A DNA stretch of 64,000 nucleotides from DATARH01 sp035550515 (GTDB taxonomy: Bacteria > Pseudomonadota > Alphaproteobacteria > ATCC43930 > CGMCC-115725), in the NCBI GenBank assembly GCA_035550515.1, contig DASZOZ010000017.1, positions 3,600 to 67,599 on the forward strand, given 5' to 3'. Below the pieces are notes generated by a model. It was given only the letters and a program-made list of their open reading frames with translations, did not search any database and was not told the DNA's origin. Shown here in pieces: positions 50,373 through 60,639 of the stretch; position 1 is the stretch's first letter; the number at the start of each line of letters is the position of its first letter. The position numbers and the translations under genes are program-made.

Positions 50373-52602
50373 GGACAACCGCATTCAAATCGGCCGCTGA
50401 CGGGGGCACGGCGCGCAACGCACCGCTTGCCTCGGTCACGAATACCAGCCTGACGCGCGCGCCCCCCGCTTCCGTATCGTCGAGGAGCAACTCGCCCTGA
50501 TGGTCTTCCATGATCTTTTTGACGATGGCAAGGCCCAATCCGGTGCCCTTGGCACGCGTCGTCACGTAAGGCTCGGTCAGCCGTTCACGGCCGCGCTTCG
50601 GCAGGCCCTTGCCGTTATCCTCGACGGCGACGACCGTCCGGCCGGCCTCGACATCGACCGAGACGGCGATTCGCCCCGGCGGGTTCGGCCCTTTTTCGAC
50701 GATCCGCGCCTCGATCGCCTCGATCGCGTTCTTGACGATATTGATCACCGCCTGGCTGGTGAGCCGCGAGTCGCAGCGCACCATGATTGGCCGAGCGGCG
50801 AAATTCATCGAGAAGCCGATGTCGGAATGCGCGGTGCGCTCGAGGAACACCGCCCGCTCGACGATCGCGGTCAGATCCTCCGGCTTGAGCACCGGCGCCG
50901 GCATCCGCGCGAACGACGAGAACTCGTCCACCATGCGCCCGATATCCTCGACATGGCGGACGATCGTGTCGGTGCAGATGCGGAATGTATCGGGGTCTTT
51001 CTTGATTTCCTTCAGGTAATTGCGGCGCAGCCGCTCGGCCGAGAGCTGGATCGGCGTCAGCGGGTTCTTGATCTCGTGCGCGATGCGCCGCGCGATGTCG
51101 GCCCAGGCGGCCTTGCGCTGCGCCGACAGCAATTCGGTGATGTCGTCGAAGGTCACGACAAAGCCGCTGATCCCCTGTTCGTCCTGCTCGGCGGCGATGC
51201 GCGCGAGCAGGGTATGGGTGCTGCTGCCGGCGGCGATCTGCAACTGGGCCTGCGCGATCCGGTCGGGCCGGCGGATCGCATCCTCGAGCAGCGGGGCCAT
51301 CGCCGGGACGACGGCGGCGAGATCGTCGCCGATCGACTGCTCCAGATCGACGCCGATCAGCGTCGACGCCGAGCGGTTGGGCAGATGGATGCGGCCCTGG
51401 CGGTCGAGACCGATGACCCCGGCGGTGACGCCGGTCAGCACCGTCTCGGTAAACCGCCGGCGCTCGTCGAGCTGGCGGTTCGCCTGCATCAACTCCTGCT
51501 GCTGGCTCTGGATCTGGTCGGTCATCCGGTTGAACGCACGGCTCAACGACGACATCTCGTCGTCCTTGCGGCCTTCCGGCACGCGCACCGACAGGTCGCC
51601 CGCGCCGACGCGCTGCGCCGCGCCGATCAGGCGGCTGATCGGGTCGGCGAGCTGCGCCGCCATGCTGATGCCGATCGCCACCGCCGCGACCAGGAACAAC
51701 ATCGCCACCAGGATGAAGACGACCGAGAAGGTGATCTGATAGCCCGCCCGTCTGCCTTCGAGCTGCTCGTATTGCGCCGCGGCCAACTGGGTCTCGCGGC
51801 GATGCGCCAGCACCTTCGGCTCGATAAACCGGCCGACATAGAGGTAAAGCCCGCTGAACCCGCCGAGGCTGACCAGCGCCCGGACGCGTTCCTCCTCGTC
51901 GTCGGTCATGATGACGACTTCGCCGTCCCTGGCACGGCGGATCGCGTCCTCGCTGACGTCCTCGAAACCCAGCGCGAAGGCGAGACCGGTGCGGGCGAGC
52001 ATGTTGCCCTTGCTGTCGATCACCGCCGCCTCGGTCAGCCCGCGCATCGATGCCTGGATGGTCAGCGCCTGCACCAGATCCTGCGGGCTGATGACCATCG
52101 TCGCCGCATATTGTTCGAGGCCGTTGGCCATGCCGAGCGCGTCCGCACGGATCGCCTGGGTGTGCTCCTTGACGTAGGCGTCGGCGACCTGGACCGATTC
52201 GGAAATCGCGGTCCGCACCCGGTTGCTGAACCAGCTCTCGATGCCGAAGCTGAAAAACAGGTAAGAGAAGACGGCGACGATGATCGTCGGCAGCACCGCG
52301 ATCAGGCTGAACAGCATGACCAGCCGGACCTGCAGCCGCGACCCGGCGAGACCCCGCCGGCGGCTGGCCCACATCTCGACGAGGCGCTTGGTGACCAGCG
52401 CGCCGAGCACCAGCAGCAGCACCAGGTCGAGGTTCAGCAGCGAATAGATGACGACCGGGCGCGGCCCGTAGGGCGGCGCGCTGGTCAGCGCCAGATAGGT
52501 CGCGATGCCCGACGCGGCCGCCGTCACGGCCAGCGCGACGGCCAGCTTGCGTCGCAACCCGAAGCGGCCAGCCCAGGTACCGACCTGCTGCGCCACGCTC
52601 AT
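50362..52602 (-). CDS. ntrY: Sensor histidine kinase NtrY
   Basis: A 746-aa membrane sensor kinase. Several N-terminal membrane segments (LAVALAVTAAASGIATYLAL, YSLLNLDLVLLLVLGALV, LVMLFSLIAVLPTIIVAVFS, and a later one near 290-310) frame an extracytoplasmic loop; then HAMP, PAS (RQGRIHLPNRSASTLIG), HisKA with RRIAHEIKNPLTPIQLSAERL, and HATPase (KGTGLGLAIVKKIMEDH). With NtrX it forms a two-component system tied to nitrogen and redox control in alphaproteobacteria. It is separated from ntrC by 70 bases. Confidence 0.95.
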   Translation of the reverse strand: MSVAQQVGTWAGRFGLRRKLAVALAVTAAASGIATYLALTSAPPYGPRPVVIYSLLNLDLVLLLVLGALVTKRLVEMWASRRRGLAGSRLQVRLVMLFSLIAVLPTIIVAVFSYLFFSFGIESWFSNRVRTAISESVQVADAYVKEHTQAIRADALGMANGLEQYAATMVISPQDLVQALTIQASMRGLTEAAVIDSKGNMLARTGLAFALGFEDVSEDAIRRARDGEVVIMTDDEEERVRALVSLGGFSGLYLYVGRFIEPKVLAHRRETQLAAAQYEQLEGRRAGYQITFSVVFILVAMLFLVAAVAIGISMAAQLADPISRLIGAAQRVGAGDLSVRVPEGRKDDEMSSLSRAFNRMTDQIQSQQQELMQANRQLDERRRFTETVLTGVTAGVIGLDRQGRIHLPNRSASTLIGVDLEQSIGDDLAAVVPAMAPLLEDAIRRPDRIAQAQLQIAAGSSTHTLLARIAAEQDEQGISGFVVTFDDITELLSAQRKAAWADIARRIAHEIKNPLTPIQLSAERLRRNYLKEIKKDPDTFRICTDTIVRHVEDIGRMVDEFSSFARMPAPVLKPEDLTAIVERAVFLERTAHSDIGFSMNFAARPIMVRCDSRLTSQAVINIVKNAIEAIEARIVEKGPNPPGRIAVSVDVEAGRTVVAVEDNGKGLPKRGRERLTEPYVTTRAKGTGLGLAIVKKIMEDHQGELLLDDTEAGGARVRLVFVTEASGALRAVPPSAADLNAVVHGA

Positions 52603-52672
52603 TTCGCGTCCCCACCAGACGTCGCAGCAGGGCCGGGTCCGATAGTCGGGTCGGCGCCGGCGCCGCGACCGG

Positions 52673-54083
<1,411 letters not shown>

Positions 54084-54109
<26 letters not shown>

Positions 54110-55217
54110 CGCCCATACGGTCTTGTCGACTGTCCCGGGGCGCCACCGGCAGGAAGACGCGAAAGACCGTCTTTCGCGGCTGGCTGTCGAATTCGATGAT
54201 CCCGCCGTGGTCGCCGATCACTTTCGCCACCAGTGCAAGACCAAGGCCAGTTCCGTTGCGCTTGGTGGTGACGAACGGATCAAACAGGTGCGGCTTGAGC
54301 TCGTCCGGGATGCCGGCGCCGTTATCGGCGATCGAAACCATGAGCGGAACCTGCAGCGGACGGCCGCCGCCCACCGGGGTGAACCGGCGCCCGTGGCGAT
54401 ACGCGGTGGCGAGGACGATCTCGCCGTTCGCGGCCGGCACCGCGTCGGCCGCGTTCTTGACGAGGTTCAGAAACACCTGGACCAGCAGGTCGCGGTTGCC
54501 GTGCACCGGCGGCAGCGACGGGTCGTACTCCTCGCCGAAGCGGACATGCCGGGCAAAGCCGGACTGCGCGATACGCCGTACCCGCTCCAGGACCTCGTGA
54601 ATATTGACCGCGGTTCGCGCGATCGGCTGATGGTCGGAGAACGCCTCCATGCGGTCGACCAGCGCGACGATGCGATCCGTCTCGTCGCAGATCAGCTGGG
54701 TCAGCTGGCGGCCGCCTTCGTCGGCGTCCTGCTCCAGGAGCTGCGCCGCCCCGCGAATGCCGGACAGTGGGTTCTTGACCTCATGCGCCAGCATCGCCGC
54801 CATCGCCGTCATCGAGCGGGCGGCGTCGCGATGCGCGAACTGGCTCTCCATCTGCTCGGCGATCGCCCGCTCGTGCAGCGCCAGCACCAGGATGTCCGCC
54901 CCCTCCCCGACCGGCGCGCCCTGGATCGTGACCGGACACGGCGGCAGCCGCGGGCCTTCGAGCAGTACGTCGTACTCGGCGATCGAGCCGCCGTCGCGCC
55001 ACACCGCTTCGACCAGCCCGAACAACGGGCTGCGGGGCGCGATAAAATCGCTCAGCCGCATGCCGCGCAAGGCCGCGGCGCCGACCCCGAGAAACTGCTC
55101 GGCCGCCGGATTGACGAACCGCACCACGCCCTGCCGATCGAGGGCGATGATCGGGTCGGGCAACGCGGCGAGCAGCAGCGCCGAGTCCAACCCCTCGTCG
55201 CCGGAAGAGCCGCCCAT
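54084..55217 (-). CDS. ntrB: Nitrogen sensor histidine kinase NtrB
   Basis: A 377-aa cytoplasmic kinase. The N-terminal PAS domain reads LLAALPDPIIALDRQGVVRF and AAEQFLGVG; the HisKA dimerisation helix has MLAHEVKNPLSGIRGAAQLL with the phospho-His; HATPase follows with FVTTKRNGTGLGLALVAKVI. It has no membrane segment. In the family it responds to GlnB-type PII. It starts three bases after the dusB stop and overlaps ntrC. Confidence 0.95.
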
Positions 55218-55220
55218 CGC

Positions 55221-56207
55221 CTAAACCGCCTCGCGTTCGACCAGCGGTTCGTAGAAGCGGCGGATCAGCGCGTGGACGGAATTCGCATCATCGCTCTGAT
55301 TGACCGCGGCGCGGAACTCGGCGGAGCCGGGCAGCCCCTTGGAATACCAGCCGATATGCTTGCGCGCGATCTTGATCCCGACGGCGCTGCCGTAATGTTC
55401 GAGGATCGCATCGTAATGCGCGCGGAGCGTCGCATATTGCCGGGCGAGCGCCGGATCGGCCACGCGGCGGCGGTTTCGCAGCCATTCGATGACCTGGGCG
55501 ACAAACCACGGCCGGCCATACGCGCCGCGGCCGATCATCACCCCGTCCGCCCCCGATTCGTCGAGCGCCCGCGCGGCATCGTCGAGGCTGTTGATGTCGC
55601 CGTTGGCGATGACCGGGATGGCGACCGCCTCCTTGACCTCGCGGATAAACCGCCAGTCGGCGCTGCCCGAGAACATCTGGCAGCGCGTTCGGCCATGCAC
55701 CGTGACCATGCGGATGCCGCAGGATTCCGCGATCTTCGCCAAGCGCGGGGCGTTGCGGTTGCGGTCGTCCCAGCCGGTGCGCATCTTCAGGGTCACCGGC
55801 AGGTCGACCGCCTTGACCGTCGCCTCGAGGATGCGCGCCGCATGCACCTCGTCGCGCATCAGCGCCGAACCGGCATGGCCGTTGACCACCTTTTTCACCG
55901 GACAGCCGAAATTGATGTCGATGATCGCCGCGCCGCGATCGGCGTTGAGCTTGGCGGCCTCGGCCATCACCGCGGGCTCGCAGCCGGCCAGCTGCACCGC
56001 CATCGGCTGTTCGTCGGGGCAGGTTTTCGCCATGGTCAGCGACTGGCGCGTCTCCCGGATCGCCGCCTGGCTCGCGATCATCTCCGACACGACCAGCGAA
56101 GCTCCGCTCTCCTTCACCACGCGCCGGAACGGCAGATCGGTGACCCCGGACATCGGTGCGAGGATCACCGGGTCATCGAGCGTCACGGGTCCGATTGAAA
56201 TGCTCAT
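55221..56207 (-). CDS. dusB: tRNA-dihydrouridine synthase B (NifR3-type)
   Basis: A 328-aa FMN enzyme of the Dus family, reducing uridines in the tRNA D-loop. The start is LDDPVILAPMSGVTDLPFRR; the catalytic cysteine lies in NFGCPVKKVVNGHAGSALM; FMN and tRNA segments are VTLKMRTGWDD and GADGVMIGRGAYGRPWF. The dusB-ntrB-ntrC order is the classic nifR3-ntrBC arrangement of alphaproteobacteria. A candidate promoter lies just upstream at 56231-56259. Confidence 0.95.
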   Translation of the reverse strand: MSISIGPVTLDDPVILAPMSGVTDLPFRRVVKESGASLVVSEMIASQAAIRETRQSLTMAKTCPDEQPMAVQLAGCEPAVMAEAAKLNADRGAAIIDINFGCPVKKVVNGHAGSALMRDEVHAARILEATVKAVDLPVTLKMRTGWDDRNRNAPRLAKIAESCGIRMVTVHGRTRCQMFSGSADWRFIREVKEAVAIPVIANGDINSLDDAARALDESGADGVMIGRGAYGRPWFVAQVIEWLRNRRRVADPALARQYATLRAHYDAILEHYGSAVGIKIARKHIGWYSKGLPGSAEFRAAVNQSDDANSVHALIRRFYEPLVEREAV

Positions 56208-56230
56208 GAAATAAGCACACTTTCATTATG

Positions 56231-56259
56231 CCTATATTTTAGGCAGCATCATACGGCAA
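56231..56259 (-). promoter_or_regulatory. Candidate promoter of dusB-ntrB-ntrC
   Basis: On the minus strand TTGCCG (56254-56259) is followed by 17 bases and then TATAGG (56231-56236), about 24 bases upstream of the dusB ATG. The interval is AT-rich for this genome. It overlaps an inverted pair GCCTA/TAGGC that could bind a regulator. It is the most convincing sigma-70-type box seen in the window, but still only a pattern match. Confidence 0.45.
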
Positions 56260-56362
56260 ATGCTTTTGCGCGGCAATATCGGCCAGCCCGCAATGACCCA
56301 GCCCGCTATGCCCAGCCCGCTATACATTGCGCGTCTTTTCTCCGCGCTGATACCTTGCCGCG

Positions 56363-57517
56363 ATGAGCGGGACTTATGCCCTCATCCTCGCCGCCGGCCG
56401 CGGGACGCGGTTTGGCGGCGACCTGCCGAAACAATACCTGCCGCTCGGCGGCGTCAGCGTGCTGCGGCATGCGGTGGCGGCGTTCGCCGCGGATAAGCGG
56501 ATCGGCGGCATACAGGTGGTGATCCGGCCGGAAGACTGCAACCTGTGCGCTTGTGCGCTGAACGGCCTCGACCTGTTGCCGCTCGTCCCCGGCGGTGCCG
56601 AGCGGCAGGACTCGGTGCGCCTCGGGCTGGAGGCCCTGGCGCCGCTAAAGCCGGCCCGGGTGCTGATCCATGACGGCGCCCGGCCGTTTCCCGACGCGGC
56701 GCTGACCGGCCGGGTGCTCGGCGCGCTCGACCGGGCGCCGGCGGCCATCCCCGGACTGCCGCTCGGCGACACCATCAAACGGGTGCGCGACGGGATGATT
56801 ATCGAGACCGTCGACCGCACTGGGCTGTGGCGGGTACAGACGCCGCAAGGCTTTCATTTCGACGCGATCCTCGCGGCGCACCGCGCCTTCGCGGGCCAGG
56901 CGCTCACCGACGACGCCGCGGTGGCCGAAGCCGCCGGGATGACGCCGCTTGTCGTGCCGGGCAGCGAAAGGAACCTGAAGATCACCACCGCCGATGACCT
57001 CGCCGCGGCCGAGCGGCTGCTCGCCCTGCGCCTGGCCGATATCCGCATCGGCCAGGGGTTCGACGTCCACCCGTTCGGATCGGGCGACGGGCTCATGGTC
57101 TGCGGCGTGTGGGTCCCCCACAGCGCCGGTGTCGTCGGTCACTCCGATGCCGATGTCGGGCTGCACGCGCTGACCGACGCGGTGCTGGGCGCGATCGGCG
57201 CCGGCGATATCGGCATGCATTTCCCACCCGGCGACCCGCAATGGAAAGGCGCCAGCTCCGACCGCTTTCTCGCCCATGCGGCCGGGTTGGTGCGCGCCCG
57301 CGGCGGCAGCATCGCCCAGCTCGACGTGACGCTCATCTGCGAGCGTCCGAAGATCGGCCCGCATCGCGCCGCGATGATCGAGCGCATCACCGCGATCGCC
57401 GGGATCGCCGCGGACCGCGTCAGCGTCAAGGCCACGACCACCGAGAAGCTCGGCTTCACCGGCCGCGGCGAAGGCATCGCCGCACAGGCGGTCGCGACCG
57501 TGCGATTGCCGTTGTGA
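56363..57517 (+). CDS. ispDF: Bifunctional IspD/IspF of the MEP pathway
   Basis: A 384-aa fusion. Residues 1 to about 225 are IspD (CDP-ME synthase): LILAAGRGTRFGGDLPKQYL, LIHDGARPFPD, TPQGFHFD. From about 226 is IspF (MECDP synthase): RIGQGFDVHPFGSGDGLMVC, VGHSDADVGLHALTDAVLGA, and AGDIGMHFP with metal-binding Asp and His. Fused IspDF is usual in alphaproteobacteria. It is divergent from dusB and followed by pgpA at 57531. Confidence 0.96.
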   Translation: MSGTYALILAAGRGTRFGGDLPKQYLPLGGVSVLRHAVAAFAADKRIGGIQVVIRPEDCNLCACALNGLDLLPLVPGGAERQDSVRLGLEALAPLKPARVLIHDGARPFPDAALTGRVLGALDRAPAAIPGLPLGDTIKRVRDGMIIETVDRTGLWRVQTPQGFHFDAILAAHRAFAGQALTDDAAVAEAAGMTPLVVPGSERNLKITTADDLAAAERLLALRLADIRIGQGFDVHPFGSGDGLMVCGVWVPHSAGVVGHSDADVGLHALTDAVLGAIGAGDIGMHFPPGDPQWKGASSDRFLAHAAGLVRARGGSIAQLDVTLICERPKIGPHRAAMIERITAIAGIAADRVSVKATTTEKLGFTGRGEGIAAQAVATVRLPL

Positions 57518-57530
57518 CCGCCGTTTGCGG

Positions 57531-58031
57531 ATGAAAATGTCCGGGCGGCGGCCGCTCGGCCTGCCGGCCCTGCACCCGGCGGCGCTGATCGCCACGGGCT
57601 GCGGCATCGGGTTGCTGCCGGTTGCACCGGGGACCTGGGCATCGCTGGCCGCACTGCCCTGCGGCTGGCTGCTGCGCGCCGAGTTCGGGGCCGCGGGGTT
57701 GCTGCTGGCGGCGGCCGTCGCGTTCGCCGCAGGCTGTTGGGCCGCCGGGCGGGTCGCCGAGGCGAGCGGCATCTTCGATCCGGGTTTCGCGGTCGTCGAC
57801 GAGGTCGCGGCGCAGCTCCTGGCGCTCGCCGCGGCGCCGCTGGACTGGCGGTACTATCTCGCCGCCTTCCTGCTGTTCCGGCTGTTCGACATCTGGAAGC
57901 CGTTCCCGGTCGACTGGCTCGACCGCCATGTAAAAGGCGGGTTCGGCATCATGCTCGACGATGTCGCGGCGGCCCTCTACGCTGTCGTCCTGATCGCGAT
58001 CGGCGAGGGAGTGCTTGGTGTTCGACCCTGA
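57531..58031 (+). CDS. pgpA: Phosphatidylglycerophosphatase A
   Basis: A 166-aa membrane enzyme releasing phosphate from phosphatidylglycerol phosphate. GIGLLPVAPGTWASLAALPC and the DDVAAAL region near the C-terminus, with FAVVDEVAAQL and FRLFDIWKPFPVDWLDRHVK, match the PgpA family. Two to three hydrophobic stretches suggest membrane association. ATG 57531 is the first ATG; TTG 57525 and ATG 57537 are alternatives. The cinA start lies inside its last codons. Confidence 0.9.
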   Translation: MKMSGRRPLGLPALHPAALIATGCGIGLLPVAPGTWASLAALPCGWLLRAEFGAAGLLLAAAVAFAAGCWAAGRVAEASGIFDPGFAVVDEVAAQLLALAAAPLDWRYYLAAFLLFRLFDIWKPFPVDWLDRHVKGGFGIMLDDVAAALYAVVLIAIGEGVLGVRP

Positions 58032-58506
58032 GACCCGCGAGTTGGCGGCCTCGGTTCTGGCCGCCTGCCGCGCCAAGGGCTGGCGCGTCGCGACCGCCGA
58101 AAGCTGCACCGGCGGGCTGGTCGCCGCGGCGCTGACCGCGATCGCCGGCTCGTCGGACGTCGTCGATCGCGGCTTCGTCACCTATTCGAACCGGGCCAAG
58201 CGGGAACTGCTCGGCGTGCCCGAGGCGACGCTCGTCGCTGTCGGCGCGGTCAGCGCCGAGGCCGCGCTGGCGATGGCGGCCGGCGCGGTCACGCGCGCCG
58301 GGGTCGATCTCGCGGTCTCGGTCACCGGCATCGCCGGCCCGCACGGCACCTCGGCCGACAAGCCGGTCGGGCTGGTCTATCTCGGCCTCGCCACCCGGCA
58401 ATCCTGCCGCAGCGAGCGCCATGTCTTTGCCGGCGATCGTGACGCCGTCCGCCGCGCCGCGATGGTCCACGCGCTCGAGATGCTGAGGGACGCCTCGGCC
58501 GCCTGA
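58018..58506 (+). CDS. cinA: CinA C-terminal domain, NMN amidohydrolase
   Basis: A 162-aa standalone CinA-C/PncC domain, deamidating nicotinamide mononucleotide for NAD recycling. The signature is VATAESCTGGLVAAALTAIAG, followed by TYSNRAKRELLGVP and AVSVTGIAGPHGTSADKPVG. GAGGGA lies seven bases before GTG 58018, which is preferred over TTG 58015. It overlaps pgpA by 14 bases. The N-terminal COG1058 domain of full-length CinA is absent. Confidence 0.93.
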   Translation: MFDPETRELAASVLAACRAKGWRVATAESCTGGLVAAALTAIAGSSDVVDRGFVTYSNRAKRELLGVPEATLVAVGAVSAEAALAMAAGAVTRAGVDLAVSVTGIAGPHGTSADKPVGLVYLGLATRQSCRSERHVFAGDRDAVRRAAMVHALEMLRDASAA

Positions 58507-58508
58507 GG

Positions 58509-58970
58509 CTAAGCCGGCGCGCGCGCCGTTTCCGCGGTGGGCTTGTTGTAGAGCTGGTGCGCGCGGGCTTCGAAGGCGGCCACCATGCGGCGCACCGCCT
58601 CGCCGAACAGCACCTCGATGACCCGTTGCAGCACGCGCGACTTGAACTCGAAATCGACAAAGAAGTCGATCCGGCAACCGCCCGGCACGCGGTCGAAGAT
58701 CCAGTGGTTGTTGAGATAGCGGAACGGCCCTTCCGCATAGGTCACGCCGATGCGCTGCGGCGGATCGAGCCGGACCCGCGACGTGAAGCGCTCGCGGAAC
58801 AGTTTGAAGCCGATGATCAGATCGGCGCTGATGAAATCAGCCCGGCGCTCGCGGATGCGGGCCGCGACGCACCACGGCAGGAATTCCGGATAGCGCTCGA
58901 TATCGGCGACCAGCGCATACATCTGTTCGGGTGTGTACGGCACCATCCGTTGTTCGGCATGGGTCGGCAT
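58509..58970 (-). CDS. Coq10/RatA-family START-domain protein
   Basis: A 153-aa SRPBCC-fold protein. Family segments are VPYTPEQMYALVADIERYPEF, FKLFRERFTSRVRLDPP, and FVDFEFKSRVLQRVIEVLFG. Coq10 binds ubiquinone and is required for efficient respiratory use of it; bacterial members of the same family were also described as RatA. The lipA-adjacent placement is typical in alphaproteobacteria. It is convergent with cinA and starts three bases after lipA. Confidence 0.9.
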   Translation of the reverse strand: MPTHAEQRMVPYTPEQMYALVADIERYPEFLPWCVAARIRERRADFISADLIIGFKLFRERFTSRVRLDPPQRIGVTYAEGPFRYLNNHWIFDRVPGGCRIDFFVDFEFKSRVLQRVIEVLFGEAVRRMVAAFEARAHQLYNKPTAETARAPA

Positions 58971-58973
58971 CGG

Positions 58974-59918
58974 CTATGAGATCGTCGCTGCCCGCGCCGC
59001 CTTCAATCGCGCGAAATCGTCGCCGGCGTGATACGACGACCGGGTCAGCGGCGAGGCGGAGACCAGCAGGAACCCCTTCCCCAACGCCTGTTTGCGGTAG
59101 GTCGCGAACTCGTCCGGCGTCACGAAGCGATCGATCGCATGGTGCTTTGGCGTCGGCTGGAGATATTGGCCGACCGTCAGGAAATCGACCTGGGCGGCGC
59201 GCAGATCGTCCATCACCTGGAGCACCTCGCCCTTCTCCTCGCCGAGCCCGACCATGATGCCCGATTTCGTGAACATCGTCGGGTCGATACGTTTGACCGC
59301 GTCGAGCAGCCGCAATGAGGCGAAATAGCGCGCACCGGGGCGCACCTCGGCATAAAGCCGCGGCACGGTTTCGAGATTGTGGTTGAGCACGTCGGGCCGG
59401 GCGGCGACGACGGTCTCGATCGCCCCCTCCTTGCGCAGGAAATCGGGGACCAGCACCTCGATCGTCGTGTCGGGCGCGGCGGCGCGGATCGCCGCGATGG
59501 TGCGGGCGAAATGGCCGGCGCCGCCATCGTCGAGGTCGTCGCGGTCGACCGAGGTCACGACGATGTGTTCGAGGCCGAGCTTGCCGGCCGCCTCGCCGAC
59601 CCGCTCCGGCTCATGCGGGTCGAGCCGCTCGGGGCGCCCGGTCGCGACGTTGCAGAAGGTGCAGGCGCGGGTGCACACCGCGCCGAGGATCATCACCGTC
59701 GCATGCTTCTGCTTCCAGCACTCGCCGATATTGGGGCAGGCTGCCTCCTCGCACACCGTGTGCAGCCGGTGCTCGCGGATCAGCCGGCGGGTCGCGTGGT
59801 ATTCGGGCGAGGTGGGCGCCTTGACCCTGATCCACGCCGGCTTGCGCGGGCTCGGACTGTCCGGCAGCGCGGCCTTCTCGGGGTGGCGGAGGGCGAGATC
59901 CACAGCCACGGTCACCAC
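58974..59918 (-). CDS. lipA: Lipoyl synthase
   Basis: A 314-aa radical SAM enzyme inserting two sulfur atoms into octanoyl groups of E2 and GcvH proteins. The radical-SAM CxxxCxxC is GAVCTRACTFCNVATG; the auxiliary cluster is CEEAACPNIGECW. The C-terminal SSYHAG motif (LTRSSYHAGDDF) is conserved. It starts at GTG 59918, directly after the stop of the pentapeptide gene. It serves the pyruvate dehydrogenase E2 encoded nearby. Confidence 0.96.
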   Translation of the reverse strand: MVTVAVDLALRHPEKAALPDSPSPRKPAWIRVKAPTSPEYHATRRLIREHRLHTVCEEAACPNIGECWKQKHATVMILGAVCTRACTFCNVATGRPERLDPHEPERVGEAAGKLGLEHIVVTSVDRDDLDDGGAGHFARTIAAIRAAAPDTTIEVLVPDFLRKEGAIETVVAARPDVLNHNLETVPRLYAEVRPGARYFASLRLLDAVKRIDPTMFTKSGIMVGLGEEKGEVLQVMDDLRAAQVDFLTVGQYLQPTPKHHAIDRFVTPDEFATYRKQALGKGFLLVSASPLTRSSYHAGDDFARLKAARAATIS

Positions 59919-60185
59919 TTATTGGAGCATCGCAGGCAGGATGGTCGCGTCGTCCAACACCGCTTCTGCCAATTGCTGCCTGGTAAGGTTTTTGACGCCA
60001 GTCAGATCGGCGCCCCGCAGGATCGTTCCTTTCAGGACCGCGCCGTCCAGGTTTGCTCCCCGCAAATCCGCACCCGTCAAATCTGCGTGGCTCAGATTGG
60101 CGCGAGTCAGGTTCGTCCGCGCCAGATTGGCTCGCCGCACCTTGGCACCGGACAGGTCGAGAACGAAACCGTCGATCGATGGCAT
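59919..60185 (-). CDS. Pentapeptide-repeat protein, small
   Basis: An 88-aa right-handed quadrilateral beta-helix protein: VRRANLARTNLTRANLSHAD and LTGADLRGANLDGAVLKG are about nine to ten A(D/N)LxX repeats. It ends with LTRQQLAEAVLDDATILP, a typical C-terminal cap. It lies three bases after the membrane protein at 60189, and the two look like halves of a single pentapeptide-repeat protein known from other bacteria. Function unknown; some pentapeptide proteins mimic DNA, but these repeats give no specific sign of that. Confidence 0.85.
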   Translation of the reverse strand: MPSIDGFVLDLSGAKVRRANLARTNLTRANLSHADLTGADLRGANLDGAVLKGTILRGADLTGVKNLTRQQLAEAVLDDATILPAMLQ

Positions 60186-60188
60186 GCG

Positions 60189-60626
60189 CTATCCCAGCTC
60201 GCTTCTTTCAGATAGGGCTTCATTGAGGAATTTCAGGATTTCGCGGATATCTGTCGGCGATTCGTCCTCCGGGTACGCACGCGACCTCTCGCGGACATAG
60301 GCCGTCAAGGTTTCCAAGATCGGTACCCGGTAGTCGGCATACTGCGCGTCCCCGCTGATGCGCTTGAGTGTATAGATCGCGCCCAGGCGAACCTCCAGCT
60401 TGTCGCTGCCCAACTGATCGATGGCGTGATTGAACATTTCGACTACATGGTCGCGCTGAACGACTTCGGCCTGCCGCAAGGCGGCGGTGGCTTGGCGATT
60501 TGAAGCGCGGCTGCGCCACCACGCCAGGACCAGACCGAGAGCAGCAGCGACAACAAGGCCAAAATTTCGGATCAGTTCGCTGATCTGGATCAGATAAGCA
60601 ATCTGGTCCGATGATCCGCCGGCCAT
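60189..60626 (-). CDS. Membrane-anchored hypothetical protein (pentapeptide-partner type)
   Basis: A 145-aa protein with one membrane segment (NFGLVVAAALGLVLAWWRSR, residues about 20-40) and a cytoplasmic part with AIDQLGSDKLEVRLGAIYTL and RVPILETLTAYVRERSRAYP. The latter is the N-terminal region typical of pentapeptide-repeat membrane proteins, and the repeats themselves sit in the next gene, three bases downstream. ATG 60626 is preferred over the longer frame from 60683, which would overlap lpdA. Confidence 0.75.
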   Translation of the reverse strand: MAGGSSDQIAYLIQISELIRNFGLVVAAALGLVLAWWRSRASNRQATAALRQAEVVQRDHVVEMFNHAIDQLGSDKLEVRLGAIYTLKRISGDAQYADYRVPILETLTAYVRERSRAYPEDESPTDIREILKFLNEALSERSELG

Positions 60627-60639
60627 CAGCAAACCCGAG

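Noticed and set aside
52603..52672. GC-rich palindromic stretch between ntrC and ntrY as a terminator
   Set aside because: It can form a hairpin, but there is no T-run, and GC-rich complementarity is common in this genome.
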